Assembly (NCBI GenBank): GCA_026995935.1
Contig: JALWNK010000062.1
Location: forward strand, 1-64,000
DNA length: 64,000 bases
Reading direction: 5' to 3'
Source: Deltaproteobacteria bacterium
Lineage (GTDB): Bacteria > Desulfobacterota > Dissulfuribacteria > Dissulfuribacterales > QOAL01
The stretch's first letter is position 1, and each line of letters begins with the position of its first letter. This document shows positions 53,181-61,951 of this stretch, one piece after another. Made by a program: the position numbers and the translations under genes. The notes beneath the pieces are model-generated. The model ran no database searches. It saw only the letters and a program-made list of their open reading frames with translations, and had not been told where the DNA came from.

Positions 53181-54185
53181 TTACTCCTTTTCTTTTTCCC
53201 ATTTCATGCTTGATCCCTTCTTGCGGCCAAGTATAAGCCTGCCTTCCTCTATTTGCCACAAGATGAGACCTGGAATTCCAAGTGTTAGCTCCCTGAATCT
53301 TTTTGCCAAAGACATGCCAAGGGCGATTTCAGGAGTGATGCCAATAAGGTTTCCAAGGATGACGAAGCCGCCTTCCTGTATGCCAAAGGCCCCAGGAACC
53401 AAAAAGGCCACGCCCCTGATTACCTGGCCAAGGCTTTCAAGCAGGATGGCCTCAAACACGCCCGTATGCGCTCCAAGAAACTTAAGGGCAAGCCAGACCT
53501 CAAGGGCACCCGAAAACCACCCCACAAGGCGCCAGATGCTGGATTTTAGTATAATGGTCTTTTGTCCATAAAGCGCTGTTATGGCATCATCCAGGGCCTT
53601 TGCATCGGGAGCCAACCCCAGGAGCCTTTCTTTGCTGAGGAAAACAGACATTATGCCTAAAAGTCTTGTCCAGATGCCCTTTTTCTGCACTGCCAAAAAG
53701 CCCATGCACCCCATAGACAGGGCAATTACAGCCATAATTGCCTGTTTTGCAAGGTGTTTGTTTCCAAGATAGATAAGGCCTGCTATGCCTACCAGGGAAA
53801 AGACAAGCTGTGTTAAAAGGGCCACGGTTATCTCTACTAGTACGCTTGCGCCTGCCTCGGAAACGCTGTAGCCGCGGACTGCAAGCATCCGTGCCCGCAC
53901 AAGATCCCCTCCTATCTGGGCGGCAGGCAGAAGGGAGTTTATGGATTCGCCAATCCATCGCGCCTTCATCAATATGGGAAGTCCCGGGATCTTTTTGCCG
54001 ATAAACAAGAGCTGCCAGGCCTTTGAGTCAAGGAACAGGGGTGCAATGTGGGATGCCGCTACCAGAAAGAGCCCAAAACCCGCTGTCTCCAGGGCCTTTA
54101 AGACATCGCCAATGCCAAAATAGATCAATATCGCAATGAGAAGGCTTATGCCAAAGGCAAAGAGGATGTATCCGGTCTTTTTCAT
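53181..54185 (-). CDS. hpnL: HpnL-like flippase-fold membrane protein (UPF0104)
   Basis: 334 residues with about eight TM helices (YILFAFGISLLIAILIYF; AASHIAPLFLDSKAW; PGAFGIQEGGFVILGNLIGI). It belongs to the lysylphosphatidylglycerol synthase TM family, whose HpnL members are tied to hopanoid transport. The ATG follows a weak ribosome site. It precedes the mlaC-like gene. Confidence 0.88.
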   Translation of the reverse strand: MKKTGYILFAFGISLLIAILIYFGIGDVLKALETAGFGLFLVAASHIAPLFLDSKAWQLLFIGKKIPGLPILMKARWIGESINSLLPAAQIGGDLVRARMLAVRGYSVSEAGASVLVEITVALLTQLVFSLVGIAGLIYLGNKHLAKQAIMAVIALSMGCMGFLAVQKKGIWTRLLGIMSVFLSKERLLGLAPDAKALDDAITALYGQKTIILKSSIWRLVGWFSGALEVWLALKFLGAHTGVFEAILLESLGQVIRGVAFLVPGAFGIQEGGFVILGNLIGITPEIALGMSLAKRFRELTLGIPGLILWQIEEGRLILGRKKGSSMKWEKEKE

Positions 54186-54201
54186 GAAATATCTAAGGTG
54201 G

Positions 54202-55188
54202 TTAAATAAGCCCCTGTTCCCTGTACCACTTTATTGCATCTGCAATGGCCATCCTGGCAGGCCGATGGGTGTAGCCAAGTTCCCTTTCTGCCCTTTTACT
54301 GGTGAAAAACATCCTTTTCCTGGCAAGCTTCACACCGTCAACGGTGGCAAGGGGTTCCTTGCCTGTAATGCGGGAGATTGCCTCAAAGACAAAGGCCATG
54401 GGCAGGATGAGGTTGTGCGGAAGCCTGATGCGAGGGGGAGGCCGATTAGTAAGACTGGCGATGGTATCAAGTATCTCCTTAAGAGTCATGTTTTCAGCAC
54501 CAAGGATGTACCTGCGCCCTGTCTGTCCTTTTTGGAGGGCCAGCAGGTGCCCCATGGAAACGTCGTCAACGTGTACGATGTTAAGCCCCGTGTCCACATA
54601 GGCAGGCATCTTGCCCTGGGCTGCCTCGAGAATCATCCTGCCTGTTGGGGTGGGCTTAATGTCCCTTGGGCCAACGGGTGTTGAAGGGTTTACGATAACC
54701 ACATCGAGTTTCCCCGATTCTGCAAGGTTTCTCACGGCCTTCTCGGCCATGAATTTGGACCTCTTATAGTGGCCAATCATGTCCTTAAGGCTCACAGGTG
54801 TGTCTTCGTCTGCGGGTGTGCCGTCTTTTTTGAGTCCAAGGGTGGCAACGCTACTTGTATAAACCACCCTCCTTATTCCTGTCCTGATGGCCGCATCCAT
54901 GATGTTTTTTGTGCCCTGGACGTTGTTTTCATATATTTCCTCTGGTCTTGGTACCCAGAGCCTGTAGTCTGCGGCAACGTGAAAGAGATAGTCGTAACCG
55001 GCAAGGGCCTTTTCCAGGGACTTCAGATCCCTTAGATCACCATAATGGAGGGATAGGTCGAGATCTTCCACGTTAACAAGGCTGCTGTTTTTTCTTGCAA
55101 GGATTCCCACTTGGAAGCCTTCCTTAAGAAGCAGCCTGACGAGACTTGAGCCGACAAAACCAGTGGCACCTGTTACAAACGCCTTCAT
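54202..55188 (-). CDS. hpnA: HpnA-type NAD-dependent sugar epimerase/reductase
   Basis: 328 residues from ATG 55188. SDR signature GATGFVGSSLVRLLLKEGF, DLRDLKSLEKAL, and YTSSVATLGLKKDG; the catalytic pattern Y...K is HYKRSKFMAE. HpnA members accompany hopanoid loci and may build the ribose-type side chain. A farther in-frame start (55218) adds ten residues without a better ribosome site. It heads the - strand operon. Confidence 0.88.
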   Translation of the reverse strand: MKAFVTGATGFVGSSLVRLLLKEGFQVGILARKNSSLVNVEDLDLSLHYGDLRDLKSLEKALAGYDYLFHVAADYRLWVPRPEEIYENNVQGTKNIMDAAIRTGIRRVVYTSSVATLGLKKDGTPADEDTPVSLKDMIGHYKRSKFMAEKAVRNLAESGKLDVVIVNPSTPVGPRDIKPTPTGRMILEAAQGKMPAYVDTGLNIVHVDDVSMGHLLALQKGQTGRRYILGAENMTLKEILDTIASLTNRPPPRIRLPHNLILPMAFVFEAISRITGKEPLATVDGVKLARKRMFFTSKRAERELGYTHRPARMAIADAIKWYREQGLI

Positions 55189-55253
55189 CTGTTTTTTTGC
55201 CTCCAGACAGTAAAGCACGCAGCCTGCCTGCCGATAAATGATAGTAGGGACCG

Positions 55254-55294
55254 CACGCTCTTTCCTTGTAAATAAAGAGCGTGTGTTTTATAAT
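55254..55294 (+). promoter_or_regulatory. Promoter of mlaA with 30-bp dyad across the -35
   Basis: TTGTAA (55266-55271) and TATAAT (55289-55294), 17 bases apart, form a promoter for mlaA with a leader of about 60 bases. A perfect dyad, CACGCTCTTT (55254-55263) and AAAGAGCGTG (55274-55283), flanks the -35. It looks like an operator for a dimeric regulator; a terminator role is less likely because no + strand gene lies upstream. Confidence 0.65.
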
Positions 55295-55359
55295 TTTAAA
55301 TCAGCATTGCAGCTACTTACTATCACCAGGAATTTTTGTAAACACAAGGAAGGCCTTAG

Positions 55360-56163
55360 ATGAAAAAAAACGTAGCCATTTCAGCCCCATTCGTCATTGC
55401 CATCTTTTTCGCATTGCTTCTTCTAAATCTGAGTCCTCCTGAAGTCCATGCCTCAAACGGGAATCAAACCACTTTGAAATCAGCTCAGGATACGCAGAAC
55501 AACGAAGACTGGATAATGGGCGAAGATTACCTTTCAGAGGAGACAGAAGAGGGGGCAGAAGACATTTCAGACCCCTTAGAGCCGGTCAACAGGGTCTTTT
55601 ACCACTTCAATGACAAGCTCTACTTCTGGTTTATTAAGCCCGTTTGCAAGGGATACAACAAGGTGATGCCAGAGCCTGCAAGAAGAGGGATAAGGGCCTT
55701 TTTCTCAAACGCTTACACGCCTGTGCGAGCTGCAAACTGCCTTCTTCAGGGAAAAATCGTGGGTTTCTGGAAGGAGGTGGCACGCTTCATCATAAACACC
55801 ACGGCAGGGGGGCTTGGCTTTCGTGATGCAGCCCTGGAAGACTATAACGTTTCCAAAAGCACTGAGGATTTTGGCCAGACCCTTGGCTTCTATGGCATTG
55901 GCTTTGGCCCCTATCTCATGATTCCATTTATTGGCCCAAGCTCTCTCAGGGATGCGGCTGGCTCTGCGGCTGATTCCTTCATGTATCCGCCAAATTACTA
56001 CATGAATACCTGGGAAAGCATGGGACGCACCGCATACAGAAAGATAAACGACGTTTCCCTTCGCCTAGGTGAGTACGAAAACTTCAAGGAAACGGCCATT
56101 GATCCCTACGTTTCCATCAGGCAGGCCTACTATCAGTACAGGCTCAAACAGATAAAGAAGTAG
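55360..56163 (+). CDS. mlaA: MlaA/VacJ-family outer-membrane lipid-asymmetry protein
   Basis: 267 residues. Signal peptide (IAIFFALLLLNLSPPEVHA), an acidic stretch (about 45-65), then the MlaA core: DPLEPVNRVFYHFNDKLYFW, PARRGIRAFFSNAYTPVRAA, EDFGQTLGFYGIGFGPYLM and PFIGPSSLRDAAGSAADSFM. The usual lipobox cysteine is not seen after the signal peptide, so it may be soluble or anchored otherwise. MlaA takes phospholipids from the outer leaflet; with the MlaC-like gene it makes a transport chain. GGAAGG precedes the ATG. Confidence 0.92.
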   Translation: MKKNVAISAPFVIAIFFALLLLNLSPPEVHASNGNQTTLKSAQDTQNNEDWIMGEDYLSEETEEGAEDISDPLEPVNRVFYHFNDKLYFWFIKPVCKGYNKVMPEPARRGIRAFFSNAYTPVRAANCLLQGKIVGFWKEVARFIINTTAGGLGFRDAALEDYNVSKSTEDFGQTLGFYGIGFGPYLMIPFIGPSSLRDAAGSAADSFMYPPNYYMNTWESMGRTAYRKINDVSLRLGEYENFKETAIDPYVSIRQAYYQYRLKQIKK

Positions 56164-56217
56164 CCAGATAGGGCGTCTACTCATGGAAACGTAGGCCCTC
56201 AATTTTTCTAGTACCTT

Positions 56218-56958
56218 ATGGCAAAGGTCGTAGGCGTAGCAGTTGCCCTGAAGCAGGAGGCCTTTGCACTTTTCGGGAAAAAGGGCTGGACAGATTCGGC
56301 CGGCTTCTTGACAAGGGCAGAACGGGCTGGGAAAGACCTGTTCTGGGTGGTGATTACTGGTCCAGGGCCGGAAAGGGCAAGGCTTGGGCTGGACCGACTC
56401 CTTGATTGTGGCCCTCAAGTAATATTAAATCTCGGGGTATCGGGCAGTCTGGTGGAAGACCTAAACTGTGGTGATCTTATCTGCCCAGGTTTGCTAAGGC
56501 ACAAAGAGCAAGGCCTTGACATAGACTCAACGTTCAAGAAAGAGACGGACAGGGCCCTTTCTTCCTCAGGATTAAACATAAAAGGCGGAGTTCTTTACAC
56601 TTCAAGCCGGGTTCTTGAAGGCCCAGAAGAAAAGAGGAGGCTTCATGAAAGAAGCCTTGCCCATGCAGTGGACATGGAGGGCTTTTTCTTGGCAAGGGGT
56701 TGTCTGGAGGCAAGGGTGCCGTTTTACTGCGTAAAGGCCATATCAGACACGGTTACTCAGAAGGTGCCAAGGGCAGTGACAGGGTGTGTAACCAGAAACG
56801 GGGGCCTCAATGTGCCCCGTCTGGTGGTCTCCATTCTTTTTGATCCCGGGCTCCTACCGCATCTTTTAAGAATGAGGGAGGGCTTTCAGAGGGCGATTTA
56901 TGGCCTTGAGCTTGTAAAGGCAGCCCTTTGGGCACATCTTGCTTCTAAGGGGGCATGA
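56218..56958 (+). CDS. hpnG: HpnG-like nucleoside phosphorylase
   Basis: 246 residues. MTAP/PNP-type fold: GVAVALKQEAFALFGKKG, VVITGPGPERARLGLDRLL, NLGVSGSLVEDLNCGDLI, and AVDMEGFFLARGCLEARVP with the nucleobase-site D-M-E. In hopanoid synthesis HpnG splits adenine from adenosylhopane. It follows mlaA by 54 bases; the cyclase and hpnH are not in the window, so the substrate is inferred from the family. Confidence 0.88.
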   Translation: MAKVVGVAVALKQEAFALFGKKGWTDSAGFLTRAERAGKDLFWVVITGPGPERARLGLDRLLDCGPQVILNLGVSGSLVEDLNCGDLICPGLLRHKEQGLDIDSTFKKETDRALSSSGLNIKGGVLYTSSRVLEGPEEKRRLHERSLAHAVDMEGFFLARGCLEARVPFYCVKAISDTVTQKVPRAVTGCVTRNGGLNVPRLVVSILFDPGLLPHLLRMREGFQRAIYGLELVKAALWAHLASKGA

Positions 56959-56991
56959 AAGCCCATGTTTTAGCAAATTAAGAGTGTAATT

Positions 56992-58512
56992 TCACTCTCC
57001 GGCCTCAAGGCCCGTGTATTTACCTTTAAGGTATTCAATGAGGGGCAAAGCAGACGGGCGTTCACCAGTGACCTTCTCCACCAGCTCCTTTGCCCTGTAT
57101 CTTTGACCATGGCAGTGGATGTTTTTCTTGAGCCAGTCTGAAAGCAAGGAAAATTCTCCCCTTTCTATCAGGGATTCCATCTGGTCCACATCCCTTCTGA
57201 TGGCCTTTAAAAACATGGCCGCATAGATGTTTCCCAGTGTGTATGTGGGAAAATATCCAAAACTTGCCCCGGACCAGTGGACATCCTGCAGGCAGCCAAG
57301 GGCATCATTTGGGACATCAAGTGAAAAGAGGTCCTTGAAAAGTCCATTCCAGCGCTCTGGAATGTCTTTTGGCGAAAGTTTTCCCTCAATGAGCTCCCTT
57401 TCCACAACAAAACGCAGGTAAACGTGCAGGTTGTACGTGACCTCGTCTGCCTCAACCCGGATAAAGGAGGCCTTCACCCTGTTGATGATCCTTAAAAAGT
57501 CGTCCAGGTCCATGTCCGTAAGCTCCCCAGGGAAGATTCCCCTTGAAATGGGCAGAAAATATTTCCAGAAGGGCCTGCTCCTTCCAATGATGTTTTCCCA
57601 GAATCTTGACTGTGATTCATGGATTCCAAGGGAAACGGACTCACCAAGGGGTGTGCCGTAGTGTTCCTGGGGAAGATTCTGGCTGTAGATGGCGTGTCCT
57701 GCCTCATGAAGTACGCCAAAAAAGGCCTCTGTAAAGTCTTGTTCGTTCCACCTGGTGGTGATCCTGCAGTCTCCAGGGCCTATTTTTGTGGAAAAGGGGT
57801 GCAGAACAGTGTCGATTCTCCCTGCACGCAGGTCATATCCCATCCTGTCCACGGCAAGCTTGGCAAGGACCTTCTGGGCCCCAATGGGAAATTTCCCTGA
57901 AAGGCCATTCTGTCTGGATGAAAAAGCCCCCTGAACCCTTGACAAAAGGGTCTTAAGGGCAGGGACAAGTTCAAGGAAGAGCTCCTCTATCTCAACAGTG
58001 GTGGCGCCGGGTTCATACTCATCCAGAAGGGCGTCATAGGGGCTTGAGTCAAAACCAAGGCAGTCGGCCTTCTTGCGTGAAAGCTCCACAAGCCTTTGCA
58101 AAAAGGGCAAAAAGATGGAAAGATCTGCCTCTTTTCTTGCCTGTGCCCAAGCCCTGTGGGCGAGAACGGCCTGGCGCGAAAGCTCCTGAACAAGACTTGC
58201 GGGAAGTTTCTTTTGCCTGTCAAAAAGCCTTTTCCATTCCCTTAAGCATACGAATTCATCCTTTTCCGGCCCCTTTGGCTCCACCTGTTCAAAAAGCTCC
58301 TCTATGAGTTCCCCAGTACGTGATGATGTCATTTTTTCATGTATGAGGCTTGCCAAAAGGGCTGTCTGTTCAGCCCTGTTCTGTCCCCCCTTTTGTGGCA
58401 TAAAGGTTTCCTGGTCCCAGTCTAGAAGTCGCCTTATGCCTCGAAGGTGGGTTATCTCCTGGAATATGTTCTTGAGCTCCTGGAATCTTGAGGCAAAAGA
58501 GTTATTGCTCAT
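56992..58512 (-). CDS. Carboxypeptidase M32
   Basis: 506 residues, normal. Zinc site HEAGH in GVLHEAGHAIYSQNLP, with ESQSRFWENIIGRS downstream supplying the third ligand, and EGKLSPKDIPERWN near the C-terminus. It cleaves C-terminal residues from peptides in the cytosol. Its start overlaps the glycosyltransferase by 11 bases (GTATTGCTCAT junction), so the - strand genes are linked. Confidence 0.95.
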   Translation of the reverse strand: MSNNSFASRFQELKNIFQEITHLRGIRRLLDWDQETFMPQKGGQNRAEQTALLASLIHEKMTSSRTGELIEELFEQVEPKGPEKDEFVCLREWKRLFDRQKKLPASLVQELSRQAVLAHRAWAQARKEADLSIFLPFLQRLVELSRKKADCLGFDSSPYDALLDEYEPGATTVEIEELFLELVPALKTLLSRVQGAFSSRQNGLSGKFPIGAQKVLAKLAVDRMGYDLRAGRIDTVLHPFSTKIGPGDCRITTRWNEQDFTEAFFGVLHEAGHAIYSQNLPQEHYGTPLGESVSLGIHESQSRFWENIIGRSRPFWKYFLPISRGIFPGELTDMDLDDFLRIINRVKASFIRVEADEVTYNLHVYLRFVVERELIEGKLSPKDIPERWNGLFKDLFSLDVPNDALGCLQDVHWSGASFGYFPTYTLGNIYAAMFLKAIRRDVDQMESLIERGEFSLLSDWLKKNIHCHGQRYRAKELVEKVTGERPSALPLIEYLKGKYTGLEAGE

Positions 58513-59425
58513 GGGTTCTTTTTTCCACTGCTGTCAAGTTTTTTTGAATCTTGGACTCATATACGTCTTCAACCCGGTCGTAACGCATCTGAGTAATCTG
58601 TTCGGAGACAAGGCCAAGCAGGAAGACCATGACGCTTACGCTCAAGAGCAGGGCAGACATGTTTGTGAACCTGTGGAAAAACGTATAGGTGTAAAGGTAG
58701 TAGAGAAGGCCAACAGAGAAGAAGAGGAATGAGATTGGCAAAAATATCCTGAGGGGTGAAAAGAGGGTGGCGATTCTGAGGATAATGAGGATGAATCTTG
58801 ATCCATCCCTGAGTGTGGAGATCTTGCTCTTTCCAATACGTTTTGACACCTTGATTGGTACGTATTTTATGGTGAGCCCGCTCCTTAGGTAGGCGAGGGT
58901 GCTGGTAGTAGGGTAGGAAAATGTGTTTGGAAAAAGGTAGAGGTACCTTCTGACCGTATCCGTTTCAAAGACCCTGAAGCCAGAGGTAAGGTCCTTTATG
59001 GGGAACTTCCCCACGTAAGAGGCAAGCCTGTTGTAACACCAGTTGGCAATCCTTCTTCCAAGGCTGGCCTGACCCCTTGCGTCCCTAGCCCCAACCACCA
59101 TGTCATACCTTTTCATCTCTTCAAGGAGTCTTGGGATGTCTTCCGGGCGGTGCTGCCCGTCCCCGTCCATGAGGACCACGTATCTCCCAGCAGCGTTCCT
59201 TATGCCTGTCTTCACTGCAGCACCGTTACCAATGTTGTACGGGTGCCTTATGACCTCTGCGCCGGCCTTGGCTGCAACCTCTGCGGTGTTGTCACTGCTG
59301 CCGTCATCCACCACTATTATCTGAAAGTCCGGGTAGAGGCGCTTGATCTTGGCAACCGTTTCCCCAATGGCGGCCTCTTCGTTGAAGGCCGGAATGACAA
59401 CGGTAACCCCTGGTTTATCCTTCAT
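58502..59425 (-). CDS. Family 2 glycosyltransferase with two or more TM helices
   Basis: 307 residues from ATG 59425. VTVVIPAFNEEAAIGETV, VVDDGSSDNTAEVAAKAGAE, DGDGQHRPEDIPRLL and DLTSGFRVF are the DPM/ArnC-type signatures. Three hydrophobic helices (about 230-290) may carry a polyprenyl-linked product. The farther start at 59503 adds an unsupported basic extension. Its start lies within the end of the next gene. Confidence 0.9.
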   Translation of the reverse strand: MKDKPGVTVVIPAFNEEAAIGETVAKIKRLYPDFQIIVVDDGSSDNTAEVAAKAGAEVIRHPYNIGNGAAVKTGIRNAAGRYVVLMDGDGQHRPEDIPRLLEEMKRYDMVVGARDARGQASLGRRIANWCYNRLASYVGKFPIKDLTSGFRVFETDTVRRYLYLFPNTFSYPTTSTLAYLRSGLTIKYVPIKVSKRIGKSKISTLRDGSRFILIILRIATLFSPLRIFLPISFLFFSVGLLYYLYTYTFFHRFTNMSALLLSVSVMVFLLGLVSEQITQMRYDRVEDVYESKIQKNLTAVEKRTHEQ

Positions 59426-59921
59426 GAAGCTGTGTTTCCTCTTCCCCCTCTTTTTCCTGGGCAGGATTGATGAGGCCGTAGGCCTTTCCAATCCGGTAGA
59501 CAAGGTTCATAAAGCCCTTTGGCAAGGGGACGTCCCGATCCTCAAGGAGGATGCCGTACTCCCTGGCCTGGGCCAGTATTTCAGCGCTGAGATCAGGCAT
59601 ACCTTCACAGTGGTTGCAAAGGAAATGTATCCTGAGTGCGTCAGTAAGTGGAATTAGCAGGTCCGGAAACTCTTCAGGCACGCGCTTCAGTTCCCTGTCA
59701 ATAAGTTCCGCGTGTTCTTCAGCAAATTCCCTGTAGGGGCTTTGGGGGTTGGGAGTGCCAAAGAGGCGGTTAAGCATTGCAGCTGAAAGGAGCCTTTGAA
59801 ACTCCTCATCCTTGTGGCCGTATCTGGCCTGAAGGGACTTCTTGGCCCTCATGAAAAACACCATCCTAACCACGTCCACACCTTCTCTCAGGCTCTCTAT
59901 GAGGCCCCTTTGATCTTTCAT
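59415..59921 (-). CDS. Conserved hypothetical protein, alpha-helical
   Basis: 168 residues, soluble, no signal peptide. Features: ESLREGVDVVRMVFFMRAKK, FGTPNPQSPYREFAEEHAE, IHFLCNHCEGMPDLSAE with a CxxC, and an acidic tail. No known domain is recognised. It overlaps the glycosyltransferase by eleven bases on the same strand. Confidence 0.7.
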   Translation of the reverse strand: MKDQRGLIESLREGVDVVRMVFFMRAKKSLQARYGHKDEEFQRLLSAAMLNRLFGTPNPQSPYREFAEEHAELIDRELKRVPEEFPDLLIPLTDALRIHFLCNHCEGMPDLSAEILAQAREYGILLEDRDVPLPKGFMNLVYRIGKAYGLINPAQEKEGEEETQLHEG

Positions 59922-60013
59922 CTTTTACCCCGGCAACTGGTCTAATCAGGGTGCCAACCCTGTAAAAATACAAGGTATATCAGCCCAGGCCTTTTGTCTA
60001 TCCAATTTGCTCG

Positions 60014-60042
60014 TTGAACTTTGGGGCGGTTCTTGTTATAAA
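60014..60042 (+). promoter_or_regulatory. Sigma-70 promoter of rpsA
   Basis: TTGAAC (60014-60019) and TATAAA (60037-60042), with a 17-base spacer, give a strong promoter about 36 bases before the rpsA ATG. It lies in the 156-base divergent gap. Confidence 0.7.
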
Positions 60043-60077
60043 AGCACATTTAACGTCTCGTAGGGGGAATTTTTTAA

Positions 60078-61934
60078 ATGGAAAAGGTTGCAGAAATTAC
60101 GCAGGATACCAATACCGCCGCACCAAGTGCGGAAGTGGCCGAGGAAAAGGCTGCGCATCCGGTGCAGGAAGAGCAGGGCACCGATGTTAAGGCCACTGAG
60201 GCCGATGAAGGTAACTCCATGTCTGAAGAATCCGAAGACATGGGCCAGTTCGAAGAGCTTTTCGAACAAAGTCTCCGTTCCTTCCAGGAGGGAGAAATAA
60301 TAAATGGGACAGTGGTGAGCGTTGATCACGATTATGTAATGATCGACATTGGCTACAAGTCAGAGGGCCTCATTCCCGCAAGAGAGTTCCTTGATGCAGA
60401 GGGAAACGTCACTGTGAAGCCAGGGGACACTGTAGAGGTCCTTGTGGAACGCTGGAATCCAGAGGATGGAACCCTGAGGGTCTCCCATGCCAAGGCTGTC
60501 AGAAGGAAGGTGTGGGACAAGGTCATTAAGGCATTTGAGGCAAAGGAGCCCATAGAGGTTACAGTGCTTTCCAAGGTAAAGGGCGGCCTTACTGTGCTCA
60601 TTGGTGAAGGCTCAGGCGGAATAAAGGCCTTTCTCCCCTATTCCCAGGTGGATGTAAAACCCCATCCCAACCTTGACAAGTTGATTGGAGAGAAATTCAG
60701 GTGTGCAATACTTGATTACAACAGAAAGCGCCAGAACGTGGTCGTCTCCAGAAGGGAGCTTCTTGAAAAAGAGATTGCTGAGAAAAAGAAGGAGACCCTG
60801 GCAACCCTTGAAGAGGGGCAGGTGAGGGAAGGTGTTGTGAAGAATATCACCGATTATGGCGCTTTTGTGGATCTTGGGGGCATAGATGGCCTGCTTCATG
60901 TTACTGACATCTCCTGGGGCCGTGTTGATCATCCATCCAAGGTCTTAAAGGTTGGAGACACCATTACCGTCAAGGTCCTTTCCTTTGACAGGGAAAAGGA
61001 AAAGGTGGCCCTTGGCATAAAGCAGCTTACTGAAGATCCGTGGTTGAAAGCTGCTGAGAAGTACCCTGAGGGTGAAAAGGTCTCAGGAAGGGTGGTGAAC
61101 CTCACTGAGTACGGCGCCTTTGTTGAGCTTGAAGAGGGCGTTGAAGGGCTTATTCACGTCTCTGAGATGTCCTGGACCAAGAGAATCAGGCATCCAAAGC
61201 AGGTGCTTGAGGTGGGTGACCAGGTAGAGGCAGTTGTTCTAAAGGTTGACCCTGAGGCAAGAAGGATTTCCCTGGGCCTCAAGCAGGTCCAGCCCAACCC
61301 CTGGGACCTCGTAAAGGAGAAGTATCCTGAGGGCACGGTGATTGAGGGCACCGTGAAGAATATAACGGATTTTGGCCTTTTTATCGGCATAGAAGAGGGC
61401 ATAGACGGCCTTGTGCACGTCTCCGACCTGTCCTGGAGCAAGAGGGTGAAACACCCTTCTGAGCTTTTCAAGAAGGGGGACAAGATACAGGCCGTTGTTC
61501 TCAACATTGACAAGGAAAAGGAGAGGTTCTCTCTGGGAGTAAAACAGCTCCAGCCCGATCCTTGGGAATCTGCACCTGAACGTTTTCCAGTAGGCAGCAA
61601 GGTCACAGGCAAGATCACCAACGTCACAGACTTTGGAATATTTGTTGAGCTTGAAGAGGGCATAGAAGGGCTTATCCACGTTTCTGAGATAGCACCTGGA
61701 AGGCCAAAGAGCCCAGTTGGAAAGTACGAGGTGGGAAGTGAGATCACTGCCAAGGTGATAAATGTCTCTCCAAAGGACAGGCGCATAGGTCTTTCCATAA
61801 AGAAGATGATGGAGGATGAGGAGCGCTCCTTCTACTCGGAATACAGCTCCTCCCAGGCCGCGCCTACCACCCTGGGGCTGCTTTTGCAGGAAGAGCTAGT
61901 CAAGGACAAGTCAGACTCTGGCGACAAGTCTTGA
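60078..61934 (+). CDS. rpsA: 30S ribosomal protein S1
   Basis: 618 residues with six S1 motifs (starting near 75, 160, 248, 335, 420 and 507; for example GAFVDLGGIDGLLHVTDISW and GAFVELEEGVEGLIHVSEMS). A ~70-residue acidic, Glu/Ala/Thr-rich N-terminal extension precedes the first motif, longer than in E. coli. AGGGGGA lies 10 bases before ATG 60078; the internal Met at 48 has none. It binds mRNA to the 30S subunit. Confidence 0.95.
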   Translation: MEKVAEITQDTNTAAPSAEVAEEKAAHPVQEEQGTDVKATEADEGNSMSEESEDMGQFEELFEQSLRSFQEGEIINGTVVSVDHDYVMIDIGYKSEGLIPAREFLDAEGNVTVKPGDTVEVLVERWNPEDGTLRVSHAKAVRRKVWDKVIKAFEAKEPIEVTVLSKVKGGLTVLIGEGSGGIKAFLPYSQVDVKPHPNLDKLIGEKFRCAILDYNRKRQNVVVSRRELLEKEIAEKKKETLATLEEGQVREGVVKNITDYGAFVDLGGIDGLLHVTDISWGRVDHPSKVLKVGDTITVKVLSFDREKEKVALGIKQLTEDPWLKAAEKYPEGEKVSGRVVNLTEYGAFVELEEGVEGLIHVSEMSWTKRIRHPKQVLEVGDQVEAVVLKVDPEARRISLGLKQVQPNPWDLVKEKYPEGTVIEGTVKNITDFGLFIGIEEGIDGLVHVSDLSWSKRVKHPSELFKKGDKIQAVVLNIDKEKERFSLGVKQLQPDPWESAPERFPVGSKVTGKITNVTDFGIFVELEEGIEGLIHVSEIAPGRPKSPVGKYEVGSEITAKVINVSPKDRRIGLSIKKMMEDEERSFYSEYSSSQAAPTTLGLLLQEELVKDKSDSGDKS

Positions 61935-61951
61935 GCCAGCGGGAAGGCTAA

